A DNA stretch of 32,532 bases from Candidatus Rokuibacteriota bacterium (GTDB taxonomy: Bacteria > Methylomirabilota > Methylomirabilia > Rokubacteriales > CSP1-6): the NCBI GenBank assembly GCA_016179965.1, contig JACPCF010000077.1:1-32532 (forward strand), written 5' to 3'. The number at the start of each line of letters is the position of its first letter. Position 1 is the stretch's first letter. Of this stretch, positions 23,990 to 31,375 are shown one piece after another. A program made the translations under genes and the position numbers. The notes beneath the pieces were generated by a model that searched no databases, was not told where the DNA came from, and saw nothing but the letters and a program-made list of their open reading frames with translations.

Positions 23990-24525
23990 TGGCGGGCCCG
24001 CTCGAGCTTGGCCAGCGCCTCGAGGACGTCCCGACCGTCGAGGGCGAGGGACTGGAGGGACACATGCCGGATGATCCCCTGCTTGTCCACGAGGAACGTG
24101 GCGCGGCGCTCGAGCCCCCAGAGGTCATCCCAGACCCCGTAGAGGCGCCCGACCTTTCCGCTGGGGCCCAGATCGCTCAGGAGCCGGAAGGGCAGCTTGA
24201 GGTCCTCCGCCCACGCCCGGTTCCTCTCGGGGAGATCCGCAGATATGCCCACGATCTCAACGTCTTGCTCGTCGAACTTCACCTTCTCATCCCTGAACCA
24301 GGTGAACTCGACAATTCAGCCGGGCGTGAAAGCCTTGACGTAGAAGGCCAGGACGACGTACCGGCGCAAGGCGAGGAGATCGGAGAGGGGGACGGGCTTG
24401 CCGCGCTGGTCCGAGAGGGTGAAGTCGGGGGCCTTGTCGCCGACGCCCAGCGGCCGGTCAGCGGCGGGGGCGGGCAAGACCGCCAGGAAAACGAACGCGA
24501 GGCCCAGCAGGGCGAGCCGCTTCAG
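23986..24525 (-). CDS. Exported peroxiredoxin with selenocysteine (in-frame UGA) at the peroxidatic position
   Basis: One frame runs across a TGA at 24318-24316 (residue 70). Upstream are a signal peptide (K-R-L-A-L-L-G-L-A-F-V-F-L-A-V-L) and the peroxiredoxin N-terminus: G-D-K-A-P-D-F-T-L, then L-A-F-Y-V-K-A-F-T-P-G. Directly downstream the same frame continues I-V-E-F-T-W-F-R-D-E-K, then V-E-I-V-G-I-S-A-D and A-T-F-L-V-D-K-Q-G-I-I. In the family the residue after T-P-G is the peroxidatic Cys, so UGA stands exactly there. The usual resolving Cys five residues on is Thr, implying a 1-Cys(Sec) type. The start is best placed at CTG 24525, overlapping the upstream stop (CTGA), with GGAGGG eight bases before; no ATG, GTG or TTG fits. 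179 residues including Sec. A hairpin after the UGA fits a SECIS. It probably reduces peroxides outside the cytoplasm. Confidence 0.88.
24271..24312 (-). promoter_or_regulatory. Predicted SECIS hairpin for the peroxiredoxin UGA
   Basis: In the mRNA, three bases after the UGA, GUCGAGUUCACCU (24312-24300) pairs with AGGUGAAGUUCGAC (24284-24271): 13 pairs including one G-U, with one bulged G. The 15-base loop begins GGUU, 16 bases after the UGA. Bacterial SECIS elements lie just inside the coding region, with 16-37 bases between UGA and loop and a G among the first loop bases, as here. A smaller CCUG-GUU-CAGG hairpin is a competing fold. Confidence 0.7.
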
Positions 24526-25181
24526 GCGGGGGTCCCTCCACCGTTGACGGCCCGGAGCACGGCGCTCAGAAAGTCCCGCTCGGGGAGGGCGCCCTCGAAC
24601 TGGACCCGGTCGTTGATCACCACCTTGGGCACCGCCATCACCCGGTACTGCTGGCTCCACTCGGGGAACTCGTTGGCCTCGATGCAGTCGGCGCGGACCT
24701 GGTCCGACGCCACCGCCATGTGCTGAGCCAGGCGCACGGCCCGGGGGCAGTAGGGTCAGGTCGGGGTCGCGAAGACCTTGATGTGGACCGGCGACGCGAG
24801 CGCCGCGAGGGCCGCGCGGGTCTCCTCGGAGAGGGACGGCTTGCCCGTCGAGACGAGGACCACAGCGTCGATGAGGTTGGTGAACTCGTAGCCCGCCGGG
24901 ATGCCGAAGAACCGGATCCCGTAGTCCTTCGTCCCCTCGACCACCACCGCGGGGACGCGGTCCACGCCGTAGGCCTCGGCCTTCTCCCGGTCCAGGATCA
25001 GGTTGAGGACCTCCATCGAGGCCTTGTCGGTGAGGTCGACGACCTCCTTGACGAGCCACTCCGTCTGCTGGCAGGTCTCGGAGCCGAGCTCCTGCGAGAA
25101 CACGGTGACCTTCACCGGGTCGGTGAGCTTCTCGAACTCCTTCGTGACCGCCTCGCGGTCTCTATCGGTCAGGATCGGCAT
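24522..25181 (-). CDS. Protein-disulfide-oxidoreductase-like protein (two thioredoxin folds) with selenocysteine in a U-P-Y-C active site
   Basis: The frame runs through a TGA at 24758-24756 (residue 142); total 219 residues including Sec. Residues 1-120 form a first thioredoxin-like domain with V-T-V-F-S-Q-E-L and a single active-site Cys (S-E-T-C37-Q-Q-T), and a cis-Pro loop D-R-V-P-A-V-V. The second domain has I-K-V-F-A-T-P-T, then UGA, then P-Y-C-P-R-A-V, with the matching M-A-V-P-K-V-V cis-Pro loop. Archaeal and bacterial homologues read T-P-T-C-P-Y-C-P, so UGA replaces the nucleophilic first Cys of CxxC. There is no signal peptide, so it is cytoplasmic. Expected role is dithiol/selenol-disulfide exchange, perhaps feeding peroxide reduction. 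First gene of the operon; a TATAAT lies eight bases before the ATG. Confidence 0.88.
24715..24740 (-). promoter_or_regulatory. Predicted SECIS hairpin for the oxidoreductase UGA
   Basis: In the mRNA, GCCGUGC (24740-24734) pairs with GCAC-AU-GGC (24723-24715), seven pairs with an AU bulge on the 3' side. The loop of ten bases starts with G, 22 bases after the UGA. Spacing, loop size and loop G agree with bacterial SECIS rules. A small GCCC-CC-GGGC hairpin nearer the UGA is an alternative. Less striking than the peroxiredoxin element. Confidence 0.5.
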
Positions 25182-25189
25182 GACGCTTC

Positions 25190-25195
25190 ATTATA
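25190..25195 (-). promoter_or_regulatory. Consensus -10 element just before the selenoprotein operon
   Basis: A perfect TATAAT on the minus strand ends eight bases before the ATG of the oxidoreductase gene. Transcription would start three or four bases before the ATG, giving a nearly leaderless mRNA. The -35 region (AAGTCA at 17 bases) is poor. No Shine-Dalgarno is present for this gene, which agrees with leaderless translation. Confidence 0.5.
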
Positions 25196-25201
25196 CCGCG
25201 A

Positions 25202-26545
25202 TTACGCCTTCCTGACTTCGACGCGGTCCGACACCCAGGGATCACCCATGTCAAGCGTCCGGCGCACGTCCTCCGGGCGCCGGTGTTCCGCCACGGGTTC
25301 GGCTGCCGCGCACGCGCGAAGGACGAGCTGCGCCGTGGTCATCGCGGCAACGCGGAGCTCGGCTGGATCCACTTTGTCCCGGCTGTCCGCCGGCGTCAGC
25401 AGATACCGCGTCAGCGCCGTCGGGTCCTCATACCCCGCAATCAGGCGGAAGGACGGGATGCCCCACAGGAAGAAGTTGAAGTGATCGGAGTTCGCCTGGA
25501 CCGGGCTCACCGGGGTGACAGGCGCGCCTCCCGTGGCGGTTGCCTCGCGCACGAAGTGTCCGACGTCGTTCATGCCGCTCGTCAACGCGCTCAGGCGCCG
25601 GCCTCCGACGACTGTGTCGAGGTTGATCGCGATGGCGATCTGCCGGCGTTCCGTCTCTGATAGGCCCTTAAGGTAGAGGCTCGATCCCAGGAGGCCCCAC
25701 TCCTCGACGGTGAAGAAGATGGCGCGGAGGCCGCGACGAAGCTGCGGCACCTGCGGGGCGACGGCCCGGAAGACCGCGAGGACCGCCGCCACCCCCGAGG
25801 CATTGTCCATGGCGCTCTCCGCCAGGTCGTGCCCGTCGTAGTGCGCGCAAAGCACCACCCACTCGTCCGTCCTGCCCGGGATCTCGGCGATCAGATTGGC
25901 CGCCGTCGCCTCCGCGCGCGTCGCCCGGACCTCGAGGAGCACCCGCGCCGGACCTTGCTCCACCGCCCGACGCAGCGCTTCGCCAGCCTCGTGGCTCAGG
26001 CCAACCGCCGGGACGTCGTCGGGCTCGCCGCGCCCGGAGGACCCGCTGACCACGCCACACCCGGGGAGGTTATTCGCGATGAGAAAGGCCGCCGCGCCCG
26101 CCTCCTTGGCCCAGGCGTACTTGCGCCGGCGGTGGACGTGAGTCAGGCTGAAGGGAAACTCGTGACGGACCAGCACGGCGCGGCCGCGGATGCGGTCGTG
26201 GAGAGCGCGGAACTCGTCCGTCGTCCCGCGACCGAGATCTACGAGGTCGAATTCCACTCCGCCGGGAGGTGTGGCGGGAGAGAGCACGAGGCTTGTGGAC
26301 GGGAGCTCCTGTTGGGCGCTGCCGAGGAGCCGGACGCGGCTCCGCTCGCGCGTCCAGCCTGGGTAGGTGACGGTGTGCGCGCGCACCGCACCCGCGACAT
26401 CCCGGAGCCGCTGCTCGAGGAAGGCGCGCGCCTTCGCCTCGGACTCGGTCCCCGCGAACCGTCCCCCGCACGAGCAGATCGCGTCCAGATCCCCCCACAG
26501 GTCGGGCGACTGCCAGATGCGGCCAAGTATCTCTGTCGTGTCCAT
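25202..26545 (-). CDS. M28-family metallopeptidase (aminopeptidase type)
   Basis: A 447-residue protein with the complete M28 di-zinc site: His235 in A-H-Y-D-G-H-D, bridging Asp247 in A-M-D-N-A-S-G, the Glu281-Glu282 pair in T-V-E-E-W-G-L, Asp310 in A-I-N-L-D-T-V, and His355 in A-N-S-D-H-F-N-F. A PA-like insert (about residues 95-215) precedes the catalytic core. No signal peptide is visible, so it is probably cytoplasmic. It lies 21 bases after the DppC-like permease, in the same direction, so imported peptides are likely substrates. Zinc binding and exopeptidase activity are inferred from family. Confidence 0.9.
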   Translation of the reverse strand: MDTTEILGRIWQSPDLWGDLDAICSCGGRFAGTESEAKARAFLEQRLRDVAGAVRAHTVTYPGWTRERSRVRLLGSAQQELPSTSLVLSPATPPGGVEFDLVDLGRGTTDEFRALHDRIRGRAVLVRHEFPFSLTHVHRRRKYAWAKEAGAAAFLIANNLPGCGVVSGSSGRGEPDDVPAVGLSHEAGEALRRAVEQGPARVLLEVRATRAEATAANLIAEIPGRTDEWVVLCAHYDGHDLAESAMDNASGVAAVLAVFRAVAPQVPQLRRGLRAIFFTVEEWGLLGSSLYLKGLSETERRQIAIAINLDTVVGGRRLSALTSGMNDVGHFVREATATGGAPVTPVSPVQANSDHFNFFLWGIPSFRLIAGYEDPTALTRYLLTPADSRDKVDPAELRVAAMTTAQLVLRACAAAEPVAEHRRPEDVRRTLDMGDPWVSDRVEVRKA

Positions 26546-26566
26546 CGATCGCTCCTGTCGCGACGC

Positions 26567-27397
26567 CTACAGCCGGCGCCGCAGGCGAGGATTCATTGCG
26601 TCGTTCAAGCCGTCCCCCAACAAGTTGAAGCCAAAGACCGCCAGGAAGATGGCGACTCCCGGAAATACCGCCATCCACCAGGCTCGCCGGAGGTAGCCCT
26701 GCGCGTTCTGCAGCATGAGCCCCCAGGAGACGAGATTCGGGTCGCCGAGACCGAAAAACGAGAGCCCCGCTTCGAGGAGAATCGCCTCTGCCACGCCGAG
26801 GCTCGTCGCGACGACCGCCGGGGGGAGGGCATTCGGGAGGATCACCCGCACGGCGATCCGCGAGGCCGACATCCCGAGGGCATGAGCGGCCTCCACGAAT
26901 TCCCGCTCCTTTAGACTGAGGAACTCCGCACGGATCAACCGGGCGGTGAGCGGCCAGCCCAGAAGGCCGAGCACCACGATGATCTTCTCAAGGCCGCGTC
27001 CGATCAGGGCCACCACGATCAGCGCCAGGAAGAACTGGGGGATGGTCTGGAAGAGCTCGGCGCCGCGCATGAGCCACGCGTCCACCCGCCCCCCGGTGAA
27101 GCCCGCCACCGTGCCGATCGCGATTCCGACGATGGCCGACAGCAGGGCGGCCAGAACGCCGACGACGAGGGAGACCCGGGCGCCGTAAACGACGCCACTC
27201 CAGAGGTCGCGGCCAAGATTGTCAGTACCCAGCAGCCATTGTGTTCCCGGAGGCCGGAACGCCGCGGGAGAAGTCTGGAGCGGGTCGCTCGCCCCCAGGA
27301 GCGGCGCGGCGACCGCTCCGGCGATCAAGAGGAGCACAATGGTGAGCCCCACAAGGCCGGGGCGGCTCCGGGCGAAGCGGCGGAAAGGCGACCTCAT
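26567..27397 (-). CDS. dppC: ABC transporter permease, DppC/OppC type
   Basis: The ATG at 27395-27397 overlaps the stop of the DppB-like gene (ATGA); length 276. An N-terminal OppC-type segment (R-R-F-A-R-S-R-P-G-L-V-G-L) is followed by the characteristic periplasmic G-T-D-N-L-G-R-D-L-W-S. Five further membrane segments follow. The ATPase-contact EAA loop is E-A-A-H-A-L-G-M-S-A-S-R-I and continues I-L-P-N-A-L-P. The protein ends with the family signature L-L-G-D-G-L-N-D-A-M-N-P-R-L-R-R. It pairs with DppB to form the channel for peptides or nickel chelates. Confidence 0.9.
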   Translation of the reverse strand: MRSPFRRFARSRPGLVGLTIVLLLIAGAVAAPLLGASDPLQTSPAAFRPPGTQWLLGTDNLGRDLWSGVVYGARVSLVVGVLAALLSAIVGIAIGTVAGFTGGRVDAWLMRGAELFQTIPQFFLALIVVALIGRGLEKIIVVLGLLGWPLTARLIRAEFLSLKEREFVEAAHALGMSASRIAVRVILPNALPPAVVATSLGVAEAILLEAGLSFFGLGDPNLVSWGLMLQNAQGYLRRAWWMAVFPGVAIFLAVFGFNLLGDGLNDAMNPRLRRRL

Positions 27398-28362
27398 CGC
27401 GCGTGCCGGATCCGCGGGTCGAGGTAGGCGTAGAGGAGATCGGTCAGAAGGTTCGCCAGGACGACCGACAGGCTGACCGTCAGGAAGATCCCCAAAAGGA
27501 CCGGGTAGTCGCGTGTGAAGACCGAATCGTAGAGGAGCCGGCCCACGCCGGGCCAGCCGAAGACGGTCTCGATCAGGGCGGAGCCTGCCAGGAGGAAGCC
27601 GAGGTTGTAGCCGACAAAAGTCACCAGGGGCAGGAGCGCGTTTGGCAGCGCGTGGCGGCCGAGGACCCGCCGCGGCCCCGCGCCCTTCGCCTCCGCCGTT
27701 CGGATAAATTCCTGCCCCAGCACCTCGAGCAGACTGGCCCGCGTGAGCCGGGTGGTCATGGCAACGAGACGCAGGGCCAGCGCCGTCGCTGGGAGAACCA
27801 GGTGGCTCGCGACGTCGAGCACCCGATCCCACCCGGTGGGTCCGACGCGCAGGGAGACCATCCCCTGTGCAGGGAGCCATCCAAGCGTGACCGCGAAGAG
27901 AAGAATCAGGAGCTGGCCGATCCAGAACACCGGCACGGAGAAGCCGACCACGGCAGCGCCGCTCACGGTGGCGTCGAGCACGGTGGACGGTCGCCGCGCG
28001 GCGATCAGCCCGAGTCCCACGCCCAGGAGCGTCGCGACGACGAGCGCCGTACCCGTCAGGAGAGCGGTGGCGGCCGCGCGCTCACCGATGACTTGGAGGA
28101 CCGGCCGGCGCTGCACGAAAGAGTACCCGAACTCACCGCGCGCGAGGTTCCCCACGTATCGGACATACTGCTCGATCAGGGGCCGGTCGAGCCCGAACTC
28201 TTCCCGCACCTTGCGGACGTACTCCTCCGGCGCCGGGAAGTCGCCGACCAGCGCGAGCACTGGATCGCCCGGCGCCAGGTGGATGAGGACGAAGACGATC
28301 GTGACAACGCCCAGGAGGAGCGGGAAGGCTTGAAAGAAACGGCCGAGCACGTACCGAGGCAT
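27394..28362 (-). CDS. dppB: ABC transporter permease, DppB/OppB type
   Basis: A 322-residue permease beginning M-P-R-Y-V-L-G-R-F. It has the DppB signature H-L-A-P-G-D-P near residue 29, six membrane segments, F-S-V-P-V-F-W-I-G, and the EAA loop F-I-R-T-A-E-A-K-G-A-G-P-R-R followed by A-L-P-N-A. The C-terminal Y-L-D-P-R-I-R is also typical. It lies 71 bases after the substrate-binding protein gene, with no obvious terminator between, and is coupled to the DppC-like gene. Confidence 0.9.
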   Translation of the reverse strand: MPRYVLGRFFQAFPLLLGVVTIVFVLIHLAPGDPVLALVGDFPAPEEYVRKVREEFGLDRPLIEQYVRYVGNLARGEFGYSFVQRRPVLQVIGERAAATALLTGTALVVATLLGVGLGLIAARRPSTVLDATVSGAAVVGFSVPVFWIGQLLILLFAVTLGWLPAQGMVSLRVGPTGWDRVLDVASHLVLPATALALRLVAMTTRLTRASLLEVLGQEFIRTAEAKGAGPRRVLGRHALPNALLPLVTFVGYNLGFLLAGSALIETVFGWPGVGRLLYDSVFTRDYPVLLGIFLTVSLSVVLANLLTDLLYAYLDPRIRHAR

Positions 28363-28433
28363 GCGCGGGTGGCCGGTAGCTCCGCTGTGGTGGAGGCTTC
28401 AGGACCCAGGGGGCTCGAGGGGACTGCGGGATC

Positions 28434-30035
28434 CTACCGTGACGGCTTTCCGCCGACCCACCACACGCGGTCCCACTCGTCGTAGGGCTGCGCGGAGATC
28501 CACAGCCCGCGGAACTTGGCGCTGGCCACGTCCACCTCGGTTCGATCGATCAGGTTCAGGACCGGTAGGTCCTCGGCGATGATCCGCTGGGCTTCGAAGT
28601 AGGCCTTCCGCCGCTCCTCGCGGAACGGCGTCGCCACAGCCCGGGCGAACAGCTCGTCAAGCTTCGGATTCGAGTAGCCCGTCGGGTTGGTGAACGGCCG
28701 GGCCGGTGTCGGCGTCGTCGTGTAGGCGCGCGTGATGCCGATGGCCGGATCGCCGGCGGTCGTGTACGGCTGGATCGAGACGTCAAAGTCCCGCTTCGTG
28801 TAGACCTTGTCCATCGTCAATTGAAACTCGACCGGCTCGAGCGTGACCTCCACGCCGATGTCCTTCCAGTTGTTCCGGATGATCTCCGCCATCGGGGTGA
28901 AGCCCGCCTGCGCGACGTTGTAGACCAGGCGCACCTTGAAGCGCGTGCCGTCGGCGCCGCGGCGGAGCCCGATCGCGTCGAGCATGGCGTTCGCCTTGGC
29001 GGGGTCATGGGGGAAGAGCCGGTTGTAGTCGACGTCCGGATTGTGCGCCCACTTGAGGCCGACGTGGATCGCGCTCTTGCCCGGCGCGCCCAGGCCGAAG
29101 ACGGCCTGCTCCAGGATCTGCCGACGGTTCACCCCCCTGGCCAGCGCCTGGCGAACACGCTTGTCCTCGATCGGCTTTCGCTCCACGTTGAAGAAGACGA
29201 GGAAGTTCCCGGGCAGGTCAGTGTCCTGCTTCACCTGGACGTTGGGGTTCGTGCGGAGCCGCCCGACCTCCTGCTTCAGCAGGAAGAAGGACTGGATGTA
29301 GTCCACTTCGCCCGCCTCGAGGGCGAGGATGCGCGACGTGGGGTCCGGCATGATCTTGGCGACGACCCGGTCCAGGTAGGGCAGGCCGGGGCGGAAGTAG
29401 GCGTCGTTCCGGACCATGACAATGTTGTCCCCGCGCGTCCAACTCTGCCAACGGAACGGACCCGTCCCGATGGGGCCGTCCAGGTTACGAGGGTTCTTGA
29501 GGATGTCCGTGCCTTCGTAGAGGTGCTTGGGCAGGATCCCCCCCTCCTGGCACGTCATCTGCTGGAGGAACGGCGCGTAGGGCTTCTTGAAACGAACGAC
29601 CACCGTGTGCGCGTCCGGCGTTTCCACCCGGTCCAGGTTGGCGAAGGCCAGCCGCGTCCGCGGATGGAACTTGGCCAGGACTTCTTCGAAGGTGAACTTG
29701 ACGTCAGCGGAGGTGAACGGTTTTCCGTCGTGCCACCGCGCGTTCTCCACCAGCTTGAACGTGTACGCGAGCCCATCCTGGCTGATCGTCCAGGACTTGG
29801 CCAGCTCGGGCTCGGGGTTCCAGTTGCGATCGAGGTAGATCAGCCCGTTAAACATCTTGCAAGCCACGGCGAGCGCCTCGACGCCGGTCGTGATGGCAGG
29901 GTTCAGCGTTTCCGGGTTGGCGCCGATGGCAACGACCAGCGTCCCGCCGTAACGCGGCATTTCCTGAGCGCGCCCGGGCGAGGCGTCCATCGCGAAGGTG
30001 AGCAGGAAGGCGAGCACGGCGACAACTCGACCCAT
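28434..30035 (-). CDS. ABC transporter periplasmic substrate-binding protein, family 5 (DppA/OppA-like)
   Basis: The ATG at 30033-30035 follows AAGGAG by six bases; a longer frame upstream lacks a good start. It has 533 residues with a signal peptide (about 1-24) ending G-R-A-Q. Family 5 features: G-G-T-L-V-V-A near the mature start, P-E-T-L-N-P, L-A-K-S-W-T-I-S-Q-D-G-L-A-Y-T-F-K-L, W-H-D-G-K-P-F-T-S-A-D-V, and G-P-F-R-W-Q-S-W. These proteins bind peptides, nickel or opines in the periplasm and deliver them to the DppBC channel. There is no lipobox Cys, so it is a soluble periplasmic protein in a diderm. Confidence 0.9.
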   Translation of the reverse strand: MGRVVAVLAFLLTFAMDASPGRAQEMPRYGGTLVVAIGANPETLNPAITTGVEALAVACKMFNGLIYLDRNWNPEPELAKSWTISQDGLAYTFKLVENARWHDGKPFTSADVKFTFEEVLAKFHPRTRLAFANLDRVETPDAHTVVVRFKKPYAPFLQQMTCQEGGILPKHLYEGTDILKNPRNLDGPIGTGPFRWQSWTRGDNIVMVRNDAYFRPGLPYLDRVVAKIMPDPTSRILALEAGEVDYIQSFFLLKQEVGRLRTNPNVQVKQDTDLPGNFLVFFNVERKPIEDKRVRQALARGVNRRQILEQAVFGLGAPGKSAIHVGLKWAHNPDVDYNRLFPHDPAKANAMLDAIGLRRGADGTRFKVRLVYNVAQAGFTPMAEIIRNNWKDIGVEVTLEPVEFQLTMDKVYTKRDFDVSIQPYTTAGDPAIGITRAYTTTPTPARPFTNPTGYSNPKLDELFARAVATPFREERRKAYFEAQRIIAEDLPVLNLIDRTEVDVASAKFRGLWISAQPYDEWDRVWWVGGKPSR

Positions 30036-30101
30036 GGACGGCTCCTTTCTACTGGTGGCAGTCTTACCACCAGTTCCGAAAAAAGGCAATGGGGCAGCGG
30101 G

Positions 30102-30980
30102 TCACTTTTCGACAGGAAGATCGTCGCGATTTCCCCATTCCACCCAGGACCGGTCATATCCCACGAGGCTCGGGTAGCCCAGGAGCCGGAGGACGAAGTA
30201 GGTGTGGGACGCCCGGTGGTGAGTCTGGCAGTAGGTAACGACGGTCTTGTCCGGCGTCACGCCCTTGGCCGCGTACATCACGCGGAGGTCCTCGAGGGGC
30301 TTGAACGTCCGGTCTGGGCGGAGGTTCTGCCTCCACTCGATATTCACGGCGCCCGGGATGTGGCCGCCGCGCCTGGCCCAAACGTCCTTGCCCTCGTACT
30401 CGGCGGGAGTGCGCGCGTCCACCAGCGCGACCTTCGGGTCCTTGAGCCGGTCCCGGACCCACTCGGCGCTGGCCACGCGCTCGGGATGAACCGTGGGCTT
30501 GTAGGTCGTCGGCGTGACCTTGGGAATCTCCTTGCTGAGCGCAAAGCCGGCGCGCTTCCACGCCTGGATCCCCCCGTTCAGGATCGCTGCCTTGCGGTGG
30601 CCGAAGACGTCGAGCGTGAAGAAGAGCCGCGAGGCATGGAGGCCGCCCGTGTCGTCGTAGATCACCACCTGGGTCTCGGGCGTGATGCCGAGGCTTCCCA
30701 GGAGCTTGGTCCCCTCCTCCGCCGTGGGCAGTCGGAATCCTCCCGCCGGCACCGCGATCCGCGAATCGTTGACGTGGAGATAGACAGCTCCAGGAATGTG
30801 TTCCTTCTGATAGGCCTCCGCCTCGGTCGCCATGTCCACGACCCGGATCGACGCATCCCCCAGCCGCGCGTTGAGCCACGCGGCATCCACCAGGAGCCCG
30901 CTCTGCTGCGCGAGCCCCGGCGGCGCTCCCGCGAGGAGGGCGATCAGCGCGATGACAAGTCCGATCCCCATCCGCTTCAT
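30102..30980 (-). CDS. Exported two-domain rhodanese (thiosulfate/3-mercaptopyruvate sulfurtransferase)
   Basis: The start at ATG 30980 has GGAGG six bases upstream; an adjoining ATG and a longer frame exist. It has 292 residues with a signal peptide (M-K-R-M-G-I-G-L-V-I-A-L-I-A-L-L) ending near G-L-A-Q. The N-terminal rhodanese domain is inactive, with D-D-T-G-G at the active-loop position. The C-terminal domain has catalytic Cys251 in Y-C-Q-T-H-H-R-A-S. The interdomain pattern D-A-R-T-P-A-E-Y-E-G-K-D fits SseA-like enzymes. The longer loop sequence resembles thiosulfate sulfurtransferases rather than the CG-S-G-x-T mercaptopyruvate type. Periplasmic sulfane-sulfur transfer is expected. Confidence 0.87.
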   Translation of the reverse strand: MKRMGIGLVIALIALLAGAPPGLAQQSGLLVDAAWLNARLGDASIRVVDMATEAEAYQKEHIPGAVYLHVNDSRIAVPAGGFRLPTAEEGTKLLGSLGITPETQVVIYDDTGGLHASRLFFTLDVFGHRKAAILNGGIQAWKRAGFALSKEIPKVTPTTYKPTVHPERVASAEWVRDRLKDPKVALVDARTPAEYEGKDVWARRGGHIPGAVNIEWRQNLRPDRTFKPLEDLRVMYAAKGVTPDKTVVTYCQTHHRASHTYFVLRLLGYPSLVGYDRSWVEWGNRDDLPVEK

Positions 30981-31009
30981 CATTTCCCTCCGGGTCGCCT
31001 CCTCTCTCT

Positions 31010-31303
31010 TCACAGCATCGCTCCCACGGGGGCCGCCAGGACCCGGCGGCTCAACGGAATCACTTCATTCCCTCCATAAAGGAGCAGGCCAACGCGGGCG
31101 CTCCTGGGATGCTCGTCCAGAAATGATTCCAGTGACCGGGCCTCCTCAAGTCGGGCCCGCGGTGTCGCCTTGACCTCGACCGGCAGAAGGCGACTCTTGG
31201 ACTCGATCACGAAATCCACCTCCGCTCCCGCAGCCGTTCTCCAATAATAAACCTGAGGACGCGGAAGTTCGACCTCTCGCCACGCGAGGAGCTGGGTGAG
31301 CAC
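31010..31303 (-). pseudogene. C-terminal fragment of a DUF4143 ATP-binding protein
   Basis: About 97 codons are left: A-W-R-E-V-E-L-P-R-P-Q-V-Y-Y-W-R-T, then A-E-V-D-F-V-I-E, P-V-E-V-K-A-T and G-L-L-L-Y-G-G-N-E-V-I-P-L. This is the C-terminal nuclease-like DUF4143 part that normally follows an AAA ATPase domain. A stop lies a few codons upstream in frame, and no Walker motifs occur nearby, so about three quarters of the gene is missing. The break coincides with the start of AT-rich DNA carrying the HNH gene. The GTG at 31303 could start a short protein but no Shine-Dalgarno is visible. Confidence 0.7.
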
Positions 31304-31375
31304 CGTCGCGTAATTTATTCATTACTAAAAGAGAGATAATATGGTGTGATTAAGCCAGGAGAGCAAGGAGGAAAC

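Noticed and set aside
23986-25181. Four separate short genes or frameshifted pseudogenes instead of two selenoproteins
   Set aside because: Each pair of pieces is in the same frame, broken only by TGA at the exact catalytic residue, and both sides are well-preserved thioredoxin-fold sequence.
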